This document shows, in pieces, positions 26,419 to 39,109 of a DNA stretch of 64,000 bases. The notes beneath the pieces were generated by a model. The model made no database searches, was not told where the DNA came from, and was given only the letters and a program-made list of their open reading frames with translations. Source of the DNA: Nectonema munidae (taxonomy: Eukaryota; Nematomorpha; Nectonematoida; Nectonematidae); NCBI GenBank assembly GCA_030549495.1, contig JAUIRK010001047.1, forward strand, positions 310,001-374,000, written 5' to 3'. The translations under genes were made by a program, and so were the position numbers. How positions within the stretch are numbered: position 1 is the first letter of the stretch; every line of letters begins with the position of its first letter.

Positions 26419-29400
26419 GAATTCTATTCAAATAAATTTTCTTATGTGTACAATATAACTTAGTAGAATATAAAAATTTGCAAAAAGAGTGAATACTTTT
26501 TTGTTACAAGTGATTATAGGATCACTTTTTCCTTCTGAATACATGTTATATTTGTGTATTTATAATATGTAATATTACTATGCATATGTATATATCTATG
26601 TGTGAATATAGTTTTTTTCATTAACTACAAAGTTTTGTTTTATATCGGATTTATCAATAAATAAAAATGACTATATGTGCTTATAAAAGTAAATGAAAAA
26701 CACCATATTTAATTTTAACTTGCCAAAATAAGGAAGAAAAGCAGGACCAATCACAGATAAATAAAATTATAAGCACACAAGCTGTCATAAGTTATCCTTT
26801 TACACATAAACCATAAATCGGTTATAAATATTTCTCCGCTGCAAATCGATGCATCAGCGCACTCACTACCTATTAAAATAAAGAGATGCCCATTAAAAAC
26901 GTAAAGCCAATACATCACCACTACTTCGTGAATATCTTTATAAAATCCATCCCAAAACACACCAATCCATTTTGTCGACTTTGCAATTATCACATTGCAC
27001 AACACATCATATTTTCAATTTTTCGCATATACAATACATACAATAGTAGAACCGCTTTATTTATGGTCCAATCCGTGCAAAGTAGTAAGTTTAATAGCAA
27101 AAATTTGGCTTCATCAAAAGCGATAGGCTATATGTAGAAGCCTACATCTGAGGCAAGCAGCCCTTAAAAAGGCTTTTTCTGTGGTTTAGCTGAATTTACA
27201 CTTATTTGTCGCTGCTGCTGAGAAAGCGTAAAAAAATTCTATACTTTTCCTGTGATTCACTTCCTTGAAAAGGAAATACTCACTCAGTCTCAAATAAATA
27301 TTACTTGTATTTGACTTATAGATTACGTTAAGAATGAGTTTGCGTAATCTTGAGGCTAACAACAAAAATAACGGTATATGCGCTTCGTAAATTAGGTAAT
27401 TTTTTTTCAGCAAAAAGACATAAAAATGCCACATCTGCTAATATCTTGTCTATGCAAAAATCTATTTTAATCAGTCAGCTTCTAAACTATTATCCCCATG
27501 TGAGACAATATTGAATATGAGATTGTCCAATAGTAATTAAAGAAGAGCGGAATCTCCAGGTGGACGACAAGTTGTGTCTCATCCATGTCATTCTTCAGTC
27601 AAGAACAAAAATGGCGATCCACACAGCGATATCTTTTGGGGCGTAACAGGCTCGACAATTGTTACTAAAATCAGGTGTTGAAGAGCTTGTCCATTTCAAG
27701 TGAAATAATGATGCGGTTTCATTTTTAATTAATAAAATGAGGAATTTTTTGCTCATTATTAAGGTGTATTTTTAGACCATGAATATTTTCTTTGATCATA
27801 TATACTAGTCAGTCATGTCAAATTCTATAAAATCAGTATATATTTTGACTATGTCCTATGTAGTTTTTTTTAGTAATTGGTTTGTACAAAATAAGTATAT
27901 AAAGTATTTTTGAGGGCGAAATATAGTTTACCCTTTTTGAAAGCTTAAATTATATTTTTACATGCATAAAGATGGTAAACAGTTTTATGAATATATCTTT
28001 TTCGTAAAGCGCATTTTTCTTTGTTATTTGTAACAAGTATATATACTTTTTTGGATGATGAACTTAAAATGCATAAATACTCTTTGGACTCTGACTGAGC
28101 CTCAATCATGTGAATTCTTTTGAATTTATAACTAAAAACAAAATGAGGTTTAAATAAAAGTGTACCTTACCTATTACTAATGCTTTAAGTTTTTCAATCT
28201 TAAGCTACCGCCAACAACACAGTAACTTTTCTTTTCCTTTTTCCCATCTTTACTGTACTGATCTTGAGCTCAAAGTGCTTTTTTTGGCAGAACCCAAAAG
28301 AATAAACCTACAGTAAAATATGTCATTAGGTGAGTAGTTCTTGATTATTTCAGGGACACGATTTTAAAGTTGGTAACAATGTCTGTATCCACGCTGTTAT
28401 TTTCTTCAAAGGCATTACATAACGGGTGCGCCATTTGTCCAACCTTTCGTTTAATGCTTAAAAATGTGCGTATTTTGAGTTTCGTTGTAAGCATAAGTGC
28501 TTTTCTTGAATATTAGATTTAGAGATAGGTATTTTTGCACGAGCAGTGCAAAACCAGTTCGATACTACATCATCTTTATCAAAAAATTATAGTTTGTATT
28601 AAATCTTCGTTTATGTTTGGGTTCGTTTCATGCTGCTATAAGTTTTTTTGCGAAGTATATCTCCAACAGTTGATTTACCAATCAGCAAGCAGGCCTTGTG
28701 ATAGCTTAGAAAATGTACCAGTGTCCTTAAATTAGCTTTACTATATTCTTTTTCTTTGCCAACTCTTAGTCTCCAGCGTCATGATTCCTTTTCTCGATTT
28801 CGTTCCATCTTGAGCATCTTTCAAATTGACCTTTTTGCTTAACGGCCCCAGCTTCGTTTTCCAATTATTGGCTCTTTAGAATTTGCCTCGTTGCGTTATG
28901 TTCGCCCTTTCTCAACATGTGTCCATATCACCCTAATTTATTTCTTTCTATTATCGTCAACACTTCACCTTTAGCTCTACCTTATTTTCAGTGATAATTC
29001 TTGACGTTCACTTTAGGCATAGCTAAAAAAAATTGATAGTTCATCTTAAGTTGGTGAAGATTACTAAATATACATTGAAAGGAGTGGCAGATGTGCGGTT
29101 TAAAGGGGTGGGCGATTTTATGAGGGACAGGTTTAGAGAAGTTTTAGAATATAATGCATTCGGAGATTTTTCCAAGCTCCTAATATATATTATATAGTTC
29201 TAGAATATATTTTTTACAATAGTTAAACAGAACAGTAGTTTGCTCTGAACTAAAAGAAACAACAGCCTAACCAATCTAATAACGCGCTTTTATAGAAGTT
29301 CTAACATACTTTCTTATTTTGCCATTATTATCAACCTATAATATAGCATTTCACAAGTTGGGAGGTTGGCTGGCGCAAATGATAAACGACGCGCTCAGTG

Positions 29401-29858
29401 CTAATTCCCTGTTTCTAAAGGGGTAAATGGCGTTAAAACGTATAGTTGAAATTAAATCATAATAATATTAGGTAGGTAATGAATGATATTGAAGTAGAAT
29501 TCATTTTATTTGATGCATTACTACTTTTACCGTTGTTGCCTAACACCAGAACAACCAATTGTTTTTAATCGAAACGACTAAAAGCATCAATTGACGCAAA
29601 AAGGAAATTGTTTATAATTGACAAAAGAAAATTTTTATTAAAAATATAAAAATGATTTATAAAGCCAAATATTTTTAAAATTTAAGAAAAAATTTTAATA
29701 TAAAAATATGAAATTACAACTGCAAGTGTTTTATAAAAATATTACAACTCTAAAAATTTTAATATTCAATCTACAAAAAATTTACACTAATATAGGCATT
29801 TTTAAATAGACTATTTTAATTAGTCCTAACAATATTTTTCATTATTACCAGGATATTT
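26419..29858. other. Intergenic region downstream of SEL1L
   Basis: About 3.4 kb with no convincing gene. AATAAA signals at 26431 and near 26654 could serve SEL1L. Short open frames (for example minus 26751-27005) show no recognisable domain or codon pattern. The stretch 28760-29020 is less AT-rich and may be an old element fragment, but no motif supports a call. Confidence 0.5.
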
Positions 29859-29866
29859 GTCTAAGC

Positions 29867-30825
29867 CAGTGGTTCCTAACCTTTTTGACGCTCCGTACCC
29901 CTAAAAAATTTTAATTTTTTTTGCACCCCTTACAGTTTATGTAATGAAAATTTACAAATTTATTTAAAAGAAAAGTTGAAATAAAAAAACGACAAAAATT
30001 TGCATAATCATTTTTTATGAGATACTATATTAACAAAAATGAAATATATGGAAATAAAATGAAACAATCTGCATCCAAACAACTTCCATTTTAAAAAATA
30101 GTTCAATTTTTTATTCTCTTTTAAAAAGCTAATAATTTTATACAAAGTCCACCTCAAATTTAATGACTATTTTGCTCCTGTTTTATGCATATGAGTTTCT
30201 CAAAACGTGGTACTTTGCTACTGATAGCAATACGCATATCTGCTTGTGCACTCAAGCGATTTCTAGATTTAGTCTTTATTGACAAAAGGGTACTAAATCC
30301 GTACTCGCATAAGTAAGTTGTCACAAATGGAATAAGCATACTTTGTGCTTTTTTACAAAGTCTTGGAAACATCTCCATTGCCGAGCACCAATATTGTTCC
30401 AAAGTTTTGCTTTCAAACTGCATTTCAAAAACACAGTTTGTGCGCAATTCAATAAGATCATCTTTCAACGTTTCATCATTCGGCATAAAATCCAAATTAA
30501 AAGAATATGGATTTATTATCCATTTTTCAGAGGCTTCTAGATTTCCCCCTTCAAAATATCCACCAAATGACTTGGATAATATTTCCAAATGGTTACCAAT
30601 TTCTTCTCAAACACTTGGAATTAGGGACTCATCTTCATCGGTCATTTCTTCGAGTGATGGAAAATTCAAAAGATTACCTTTTTCAACTCGTTTAATTTTT
30701 CACCACATTCTAATATATTTATATTTGCTTTAAAACTAACGTTTAGACACTTCTTATATTTAAATGTAGTACTTCGTACCCCCTGAGGTAAAGCGTCGCA
30801 CCCTCTCGGGGTACGAGCACCCCTG
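29867..30825 (-). mobile_element. Internally deleted hAT (959 bp) with exact 8-bp TSD GTCTAAGC
   Basis: It begins CAGTGGTTCCTAACC and ends in GTACGAGCACCCCTG, between two copies of GTCTAAGC (29859-29866 and 30826-30833). The only coding remnant is the minus-strand transposase C-terminus at 30160-30588. The ~960-bp length means most of the ~2-kb transposase gene is gone, so it depended on another element for movement. Confidence 0.93.
30160..30588 (-). pseudogene. C-terminal hAT transposase fragment (ZBED5/EPM2AIP1-like)
   Basis: The frame encodes 142 residues including EQYWCSAMEMFPRLCKKAQ, STLLSIKTKSRNRLSAQADM and RIAISSKVPRFEKLI. This is the C-terminal dimerisation region of Buster-type hAT transposases and of domesticated relatives such as ZBED5 (FSxLxxIKxKxRNRL, then IRxxLSxxxPR). 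The BED finger and catalytic residues are absent. It lies wholly inside the 959-bp element, so it is element remnant and not a host gene. Confidence 0.88.
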
Positions 30826-30833
30826 GTCTAAGC

Positions 30834-31286
30834 AGATTGTTTTACAATTTTGCCGAGCTCAGAAAAACTCGTATAAAAACCAGTAAAAAAAGTCAACAAA
30901 ATTATATTTTTAATTATTATTAAGCATTTTGATTGCGCTTAAGTAAGTTCTTGAAATTCTTTTTTTCAGATTTATTTCTAAAAACGATAAAAGACAAACA
31001 TGTTAAATAGTGGCTGCACACAGATAAATAAGCGATTAAATAACAACTTGCCAGTAGGGTTTTGACATTTGAGTTCTAAATTTTAATCCATTCATTCGCA
31101 CAATAATCTTTCCAAGTATTGAATAAAACCTTGTTCTAAATGCAGAATAAACATCTATTGGTTTAAAAAAATTTTAATTTGATTATCATAATATGTTCAT
31201 TTAAACGAACAATGCGCCTAAAATATTGAATTTAAATTATACTAATTTTGTCGAAATTTTTATTGAAAACATAAAATCAAAAATAA
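30834..31286. other. AT-rich spacer
   Basis: Between the hAT derivative and the piggyBac remnant. Nothing recognised. Confidence 0.5.
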
Positions 31287-32860
31287 TTAAAAAGGATGTG
31301 TACTATGACAAAAAGAATCAAGTAGATTGATGCTCTTTAAAACGTAACTTTTCGATGTAGAAAAATTTTGAATACCGGAAATGAGTGTTTTTATTGCAAT
31401 TTTTATAACTTCCTTAATATGATCCAATCTGTCAAATCTTTTCTCTTTTCCAACAAAGGTTTTTTGGTGTTCTTTAGAATTTTTATATAAAAAACTTTTC
31501 GCCAGAGATGTTCTGAAACTACCCAAAGATTCGTTGTTTTCCTTCATAACGATTATTTTTAAAATCCAAGCATTTACTATAGATACATCAATTAGATGAA
31601 GAAAGAGAGGATAGCACCATTTTTTCTCTTACGTTAGTTCTGACTCTACTAACTTGACAATTTAACAAGTTCACGCCACCCACCGTGTCGTAAAACTACA
31701 ATATTCGGACACAAAATCTCAACTCTTTTTTTTCTTCTAGAATAATATAATCTTCTAGTGACTTTGCAACTTATGGAACCAAAATCAAAGGAACTCAAAA
31801 CGTATATGGATTTGTTATCATACCATGCAAAAAGAGATAGGCCATTAGAGCCTTTAAAAAATTGAGAATTTCCTTTTGTTTCTTTGATCTACTTTTCATT
31901 GACTGGATTATTCACGACTCTGATGGATCTGACAGTTCCAGTACGAAAATATATTATATTTAACTTTTAAGTATTCAAAAAGATGCAGAGATGAAAAAAG
32001 TGTCCACTGTTATGGATATTGGAAGAATTTCTTTGTATCTTTCAGATATTATTTGTGCAAAATAGTTACCAGCTCGACCGAAAGAAAAATCGGCTTTAGC
32101 CTTTTCTGCAATATCCGTTTTCAATGTGAGGCACCATGTATTAAAACCAAATCTAATTGGTTCCATTTAAATAAATTGCTTACATAAATACCTACGAAAA
32201 TAAGGTACTATCGTTTCATCAATGGAGAATGTATTGCACTGAGGTGAATATTGAAGAAACTTGGAATTTAACTTATCATACTACATTCTTACCTTTTTTA
32301 TCTATCATCATTTTCTATCAGAATTGCAAAAATGGAACTTTGAAACAAGCTTTTAAATTTTTTTTGTGAAATTGCTTGAGATATGAATGGATTTTTTTTC
32401 AATTCACAGTTACTCCAAAAGTCTCTTCTTTTATTCAACTGAACAACTCTTTATGCAATTATGACACAAAATGTTGCTTACAATTCTCTTTTTCTGAATA
32501 TTTACACGTTTCCAAAAATATCTTATCTAAAATATCTTCACTCCAACTGAAAAAATCAATATCTTGAATTTTCAAAAAAAAAATTAAAATGAGGTATTGA
32601 AGATTAAAACTTGATATTTGAGATCGAATTACATTCTTTCCAGGATAAAGATGTTTTAAATATTTTCTTGGCTTGAACTGTATTTGATTTAATACTTTCT
32701 AGATCTTTATTTTTTTTATAAAGTTCAACATCATTGGAAAGCATTTTTTTAGGCAGAATATTATCAACATCATAATTTTCATCTTCTCCGGATTCACAGT
32801 TTGTTTTTTCATCGTCTTCAGGAGGTTTCAAAACAACGCTTAGTGATGAAGAAATCAAAA
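31287..32860 (-). pseudogene. piggyBac transposase remnant
   Basis: On the minus strand there is an acidic N-terminal part (DDEKTNCESGEDENYD, 32604-32858), then FSIDETIVPYFRRYLCKQFI near 32170-32225. EPIRFGFNTWCLTLK follows (to 32166), then FGRAGNYFAQII and PISITVDTFFISASF (to about 31975). These are the piggyBac core: FSIDE holds the first catalytic Asp, and VDTFFIS stands at the DNFFTS position of the second. The region 31287-31547 (DRLDHIKEVIKIAIKTL) may be the later part. Several stops and frame changes occur. No terminal TTAA repeats could be paired. Confidence 0.78.
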
Positions 32861-33299
32861 GACTTAATAAATTATGATGGTAGCGAAGTGACCTAGTAGA
32901 CTATGAAGAAAAAGGGATTTTTTACTTAATCAAATCATAATGATAAAATGTAACTGCGGAGATTATTATAAGGCAACATTCCCATTAGTAACATTTGGAA
33001 ATGAGCATATTCCAAAGTCATAATAATAAATGGTCTTGTTTCATGATGAAAAAAATAGAATAACGGGATAGTTGTATAGTGAGATATCGAAGTAAGAAAA
33101 CAAACCCATAAAATGGAAGGTTGAACAAATTTAGAGTAAGGGTAATAATTTTTCAAGAGGTGTATATGATTCAAAATTAATATTCAAAGCAGACGTAACA
33201 ATTTGCAACATTATACTTCATCAGTTCATAAGTGTTGACGAAAAACCATTTTATTTTTTTTACGAAAATAAAAACAATTTCAAAAGGAACTTTGTGAAA
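32861..33299. other. Spacer between piggyBac and Tc1/mariner remnants
   Basis: No recognised coding or repeat structure. Confidence 0.45.
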
Positions 33300-34085
33300 C
33301 TTCTAAATGATTTGACTTTATAAAAGAAAATTTTCATCCGAAAAGTTGGATCAGAAATCTGGCTCGTCCACTGGAACAATGTTTACTATACTTAACAAAG
33401 AATAAAATGACTTACCCATACAAACATCAAAAGAAACAACTATCTTCAATCACAGTGGATAAAGTCCTTGCAAGAGCACAAATCCGGTTATTTTACGTCA
33501 GTGAAGGCACACTCTAGAACATTGTCTTCAGTTATGAAAAGAAATTTAATGTGAAACAGATGTACAACCTTCAAAATGTTAAGTTTTGATCAACATTTAG
33601 TGAAATAGATCCCCGAGTGATCACTCTGAGCCAGGGAGCAGCTTCAGTGATGATGTGAAAAGCTGTTACTAAAATAGGAAGAAGTTATTTGGCTTTGGTT
33701 GAGCATGGGGTCAAAATCAAACAAGAAAATTACCTAAACGTTATCCTTGCACAATGGCTATTACCCTGGATAAAAGTATATTTCAAGAAATGCTGATGGT
33801 CACTTCAACAAGACTCCGCCCCTCTCATGGAGCAAACAAAACTCAAGAGTGTTTGGCAAGCAATGTTCCTTGATTTCGAAAGATCAGTTTTGGATGGTAA
33901 AGTGTCAGGAAGCAAACATCCAAGTTTGGATGCTTTGAAAAGAGAATTGATCAGAGGGTGTGCCAAAATCCCTGAAAGGTGATTTGTGACTCACAGATCT
34001 CTTTTTCCAGAAGTTGCTACAAGTTATTGATGCAAATATGAGGCATAACGTTTTGAACAAGCTCTCTATTTTCTTTTTTGAAAGA
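33300..34085 (+). pseudogene. Tc1/mariner-superfamily transposase remnant
   Basis: Plus-strand fragments in three frames include KKFNVKQMYNLQNVKF near 33540-33590 and AVTKIGRSYLALVEHGVKI near 33665-33720. QENYLNVILAQWLLPWIK follows, then QQDSAPLSW in one frame and SHGANKTQE in another (33815-33850). This order (FSDEKxF, TKxGRxxLxFVExGVKxNxExY, FQQDSAPxHxAxxTQ) is typical of IS630/Tc1/mariner transposases. The QQDSAP Asp is one of the catalytic triad. Many stops show it is long dead. Ends were not found. Confidence 0.8.
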
Positions 34086-34860
34086 TTTTAGTCAGTTTTA
34101 AGGAGTTGGGAAAAATGCTTAATTCTATACAACTATTGAATGCTATAACTAAATATGGAATTATAAAATCTTTCACTATTAAGTCTAATATAGACAAATT
34201 AAAGGCATCACAAGAATTCGTTCATTCATTGTTAAACTGATATCATTTTGTTTTATTTTTGATAGTGAAAATGAACATTTATGTTTTCGAAGATACTGTG
34301 TGAAATGATTATTATTATTATTATTATCTGATTCGAGTTTGATTAATTCATTGGCTAACAAAAATAATCATTGAAAACTTTTGAAAGAGTAAATTCATAA
34401 GTTTCAATTCCACATTTTGTAATAATTGTATAACTTTTATCCTTTAGTTTTGATGAGAAGATGTTCATGCCCTTTTGGAAGACTAGAAAAATACATCTGC
34501 TTCTGCGTGTTTCATTTTTATGATATTTATCCCTTGTTTTGATTAACTTGAGAATTTGTTGGGTATTGCTAAAAATTCTATCAGGATCTAGAGAAAAGCT
34601 AAGAGGTAAAATTTTTGTCATTTATATGAATATTTGTTGTAATTTACTGTATAATTAATAACAAAAAACAGCATTTTTAAAGAACAAAAGAAAATATAAA
34701 ATATAGCTATATAAATTAATCTATAATATAATATAACAAATAATTTATATTTTTTTAATATACTTTAAACTTATTAGTATCAAATTTTCTCAGGTGACAA
34801 CTTTCGCAACAACGATAATTTTCTGTAACCCTATTAGTGCTGGGCTAAATTTGTTGTCTC
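34086..34860. other. Unassigned AT-rich sequence
   Basis: A minus-strand frame at 34355-34621 (KLIKTRDKYHKNETRRSRC) is open for 88 codons but shows no known domain. It may be an element remnant or chance. Confidence 0.4.
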
Positions 34861-34868
34861 AAATGATG

Positions 34869-36812
34869 GGGCCGTAAAGTGCCCACTCTTCATTTTCTTA
34901 CAAATTTTTATAAATATTTTTAATATGATATATATATATTTCAACTAATCTGAATTCAGTGGTGATGTCCATTTTTATCAAAATCAATCAAACCTGTGAA
35001 AAAAATGATATATATATATATATATATATATGACAGATGATGTCAAAATCAAAATTTTTATTGAAATATTTGTGAAGCTCATTTTATATGAAAATCAATT
35101 AAAGGTGTCAAAAAATATATTAAACCTGTCAATCAATGGCAAATATATAATCTTCAAAATTAGTTCAACTTGCAGTATTTCTTACAAGTTGTTTTCTTAA
35201 TTTATTTAATAAATGAAATTTTGGTCTTTAATCATATAAAATATTTCATTTATCACTGAATTAGGTTACTCGATAGGACCTCAATCGTTTTTGCTACAAA
35301 TTCGCTATCGCCTGATAGTCCGTACATCATTTCTTCAATACCTTATGCAATCTGTGTTTGAAAAAAATTTTTAAGGATTTGTTTTGAACAGATTTTATCC
35401 ACTGTTAAATATTCGAATTAAACAATCATTTTGATATTCTTAGCCTTTTTTTTTATCAGTGTCGTATATTTATTATCTTCATCTAAAAGCTCTCTCTTTC
35501 ACGCAGAAAAAAATAATGGACAAATTCTATTTAAAATTATCTTATTAGTGACTAAATATTCATATATTGGCATCTTTGCGAGTTTTAATAACTCTGACCT
35601 ATTCAAAATTTTCATATCTTCGATTTAGCCAAGAACTTTTTTTTTTAATTATTTATTTTGATCACACATTTTTTTTTAAATTTATTTTCAGGTTGCTTAC
35701 TTCTCTGTCAAAAGATTTCTAATAAGTTTCGTTTTTTTTAAATAAAATGTTCATATTTAACATGATTAAATAAAGGATAATAAGCCAAAATATATTTAAA
35801 AAATTGATAAATTAAACCAGCATCTTCAATTTAGTATAAAAACAGATATTTTATTTAAATTTCAAAAATATTTTGTAGATATTAGACGTCAACTGTACAT
35901 TTGATTGACACTTTCAGATATTTTAAAACATCCAAATGTAAAACTTGATTTTAGTAAATAAAACTGTCCTTATCGATTTGGTATAAAAACATATATTTCA
36001 TGTAAAATTTGAATGGAGACAAATTTTACAAGTAAACCCAAATTTGGTTGTTATTTTTCTGTATTTTCATATTTTAAATGCAAAAACTAAGTCTATAAAT
36101 GAAACAAGCATGGTTGATTTGGTATAAAAATATATTTGATATGAAATTAGGATAATTTTTTGATGACCGTTTTCAGAAGTAAACCGCATATTTGATTGAT
36201 ACTTGCAGATATTTTTTAACATTAAATCCAAAATCTGATTACAGAAATAAAACTAGAATGGTTGGTTTAGTATAAAAACCTATGTTTCATGTAAATTTTG
36301 ATTGAAAGTTTACAATTTTTAGAAGTAAACCCCATTTTATTAACACTTATAGGTATTTTCAACTCCTAAATGCAAAAACTCTGCCTAGAAAAGAAACGAA
36401 CTTTCCAATTTAGTATAAAAAATATATATAAAGCAAAATTTGAAGAAATATTTTATTAGATATACTTCTCATCAATCAAAATTTTGATTGAACTTTTCTA
36501 AAATGTAACCATGATTATTGAAAAAAAAATAAAGTGTTATCAGTTCAAAACTGTATAAAATTATTAATTTTTAAGGGAATATGTAACATAGACCTTAAGT
36601 TATAAAGTAAGGTACCAATAATGTCAAAATGTTGTTAATATTTTTTTTAATTTTGATTGATAGTTTTTGACATGAGAGGTTCATTTAACTACCATAAAAA
36701 TGATATCAAAAGATGTATTTAACAATTTTAGTTTATTCACAAAATTTGAAGAGATATAATTCAGCCAATTTTGTACAATTAATTGTTTAGTGAAGTTGGG
36801 CCAAAATGCATT
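34869..36812 (+). mobile_element. TIR element built of ~145-bp tandem units, copy 1
   Basis: From about 35826 to 36540 five diverged units of ~145 bp follow each other. Each has a segment like GATTTGGTATAAAAACATAT, then AAATTTGAATG, AGAAGTAAACC and TTGATTGACACTTTCAGATA. A single-copy tail follows (GTTTTTGACATGAG, then TCATTTAACTACC, AATTCAGCCAATTTTGTACA). It ends near GTTGGGCCAAAATGC (~36800). The left side at ~34869-34895 (GGGGCCGTAAAGTGCCCACT) is roughly the inverse of the right end, suggesting terminal inverted repeats. A (TA)n run lies at 35009-35031. The same tail and units recur at 51955-52735. Confidence 0.65.
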
Positions 36813-37649
36813 TAGTAAATTGTACACAATGGATGTAAATTCTGCTTGTAGGGCTGGGTATAAAGAAAAAATTGAAGAATTTAGTTTTTTTTTTAATTTT
36901 TACTTTGGAAAAATATTTAGGATAATCGATTTTATAATAAAATAATTTTAATAAGCAATTCTCTATTTTTGTTTAACTCTGTCTGTACTATGGACGATAA
37001 AGTAAGTTTTTTAAATTCATAATTTCTCTCAACCCAACAAATAGTGTAAAATAATAATTATTTAAATTATAATTGAATTTATATCAAAAATATTAATTTT
37101 TATTAGAATTTTAGTTTTAGTAATATTAATTTTATATTTTTTTTGAAATTAATATGCCTTTAAAATTATTTTTAGGTCTCTGGCTCAAGCAATAATGGTA
37201 TTTTATTTTAGTTAATATATATTGATTATCTATAAAGAAGAAACAAGTTTTAAAAATTCGTTCCTTTTAATTTTGCTAATATTTTCTTTCAAAAAATCAT
37301 TAGAGTCAATATATTCGTAGGTGTTCTCTGTTTTCTTCAACAGAGTATTATTTCTTTTTTAGTAATGGCAAGGAACTTTTGAAGCTAATTTTAATCCAAA
37401 ATAGATATGTAATTGGTTCCTATAATGATTATACTTAAAGTTAAATTAGAGACCTTTTCTGTTATATGACTTCCTGCATTGTACTAGCGTATTTATTTTC
37501 TAAACTTTTTTTATAATATAAAATAATTTACAACTTTTTATTTTCTATTATTTATCAAGAGTTCTTCCATTTTCAATTAATTATTTTAAAGTCATTTGAA
37601 ATTAGTGTTTTTCTCACTTGTTTACTTTTAGTTTACCTATGTATTTATA
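36813..37649. other. Unassigned AT-rich sequence
   Basis: No gene, repeat family or splice-bounded frame recognised. Confidence 0.45.
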
Positions 37650-37657
37650 TCTTAAGA

Positions 37658-37985
37658 TAGGGTCACCGAACTACGATCCGTGGGCCATGTTCTCGCCTGT
37701 GAAATAGGTTTATCCTGCCCGTAAGCTAAATTTTGATATTGATGGGTGTTATAAAATAACTATTTTTGAAATATATTGTGTTCATTTCCACTTTTTATGT
37801 ATCCTCAGTGTATCAATTTTGTAACACCCATAGCGGAAACATTGAAAAGTTTGCTTTATTTTGTTTTAAACAAGTATTAATAGGAATTTCATAAACCAGT
37901 GTTTTTTACTTTTCAATATTCTGGCCCGCGTTTTTTAAATTTTCGATAATCCGGTTCCCTTTCAAGAAGAGTTTGGTGACCCCTG
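37658..37985. mobile_element. hAT MITE (328 bp), GGGTCACCRAACT ends
   Basis: The left end reads TAGGGTCACCGAACTACG and the right end, in complement, CAGGGGTCACCAAACTCT. The flanks TCTTAAGA (37650-37657) and TCTTAAAG (37986-37993) look like an aged 8-bp duplication with a central TA. No coding content. It is the third hAT MITE family in the window. Confidence 0.82.
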
Positions 37986-37993
37986 TCTTAAAG

Positions 37994-38780
37994 AATGTGT
38001 TGGAATTTTAAGTTTAAGCATCCACTATAGATGGATTACAAATTGAAATGGTTTGAAAAATCTAAACTCGTATTCCTAACAAAAATCTATTTTTTTTGCA
38101 TTCATTTAATTTGTCCTGAACGCAGACCTTTATGGCTTCTATATCTAATTTCACGAAAAACTATTCAAAATGTTATTAAAAAGTTTATTGCTTATTTTAT
38201 CTAAATAAACCTGATGCAGTTGGGGATTAACTTAGTAGCAAAGGTAACATGATTTGAGCTCCAGATTTTTGGGTGCCGAAGCAACATTGGTAACATGGAT
38301 TTGATTAATTTTAGCTTTGATAGAACAGGGATCATAAATGATCTCTGCATTTCTGAATAGTGAACATCCCTATGCTATGATGGAAGAAAGGCTGGCGAGT
38401 TGTAAAACTTATTAGGCAATTATTTTAATTTTAGACCTTTTATTTTTGTTGGGATATGCCTTATCTGTTGGTGGTTAACATTTGGACGTGAAAAGAATTT
38501 AAATCGGTCTTAAGCTTGCTGTGATACAATAGAAGCTATTTTTTGTACAGCCTTTATGTAATAAAACTAGTTTTGGATGTTAATTCAAACAACCATTATT
38601 ACGTTGAAAGTAATGGCCGTATTTCGGTATTAAGTATTACTGTGTTTTAAAATAACATGCGCTTCTTTGCAATCTTCTACCTAAGAGTTGAACACAGTTT
38701 GAGGGGGGAGGTCAATATGCACACAGGTCACAGAGCAAACAAATGTTGATGATCCACTAGATTTTCTCATCTTCTGTCAC
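37994..38780. other. Unassigned AT-rich sequence
   Basis: No recognised feature. The stretch runs up to the open frame at 38824-39109. Confidence 0.4.
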
Positions 38781-38823
38781 AGTTTCCTGTGACAGAAAGC
38801 ATTTTTGTTAATTTTGTTTTTAG

Positions 38824-39109
38824 GTTTTTATCACCTCCTGTTCCAATTAGTTCAACAACAGAAGGCTTAACTATAGACATTATAAACGGTCATTTTGGTT
38901 CACTATTTCAAGCTCAGATTATGAAAACTCTTGGATTAAGTAGATATTTCGATGAGTTCTGCCCTTCTTTGCAAAAATTGGATGCCGAAGGAAGAACTTT
39001 AATAGAACGCCGCAGTTGCTTGAAGTGTTCAAAGAACTTTTGTTCAATTAAAGAAAAAAAAACAAGCACTCATCATTATGCATCTTTAAACCCACACAAG
39101 CTCAAATAA
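38824..39109 (+). other. Exon-like open frame of unknown identity
   Basis: After an acceptor-like TTTGTTTTTAG, 94 codons stay open to a stop. They include SPPVPISSTTEGLTIDIING and FGSLFQAQIMKTLGLSRYF, then RRSCLKCSKNFCSIK with a CxxC pair. The amino-acid mix is protein-like and less biased than chance frames nearby, but I recognise no family. It could be the terminal exon of an unidentified gene or part of a decayed transposase, since a Cys-rich end is known in piggyBac. It is not needed for the MIER model. Confidence 0.3.

Noticed and set aside
26751-27137. Overlapping open frames on both strands downstream of SEL1L
   Set aside because: No domain, no splice context, and a residue mix like that of random AT-rich DNA.
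28760-29020. LINE fragment suggested by a less AT-rich stretch
   Set aside because: No RT, endonuclease or C-terminal motif could be read in any frame.
30160-30588. Host ZBED5-like gene
   Set aside because: The frame lies wholly between terminal repeats with an exact 8-bp duplication and lacks the BED finger and catalytic core.
35009-35031. Regulatory significance of the TA microsatellite
   Set aside because: Simple TA runs are common in such DNA and nothing around it suggests function.
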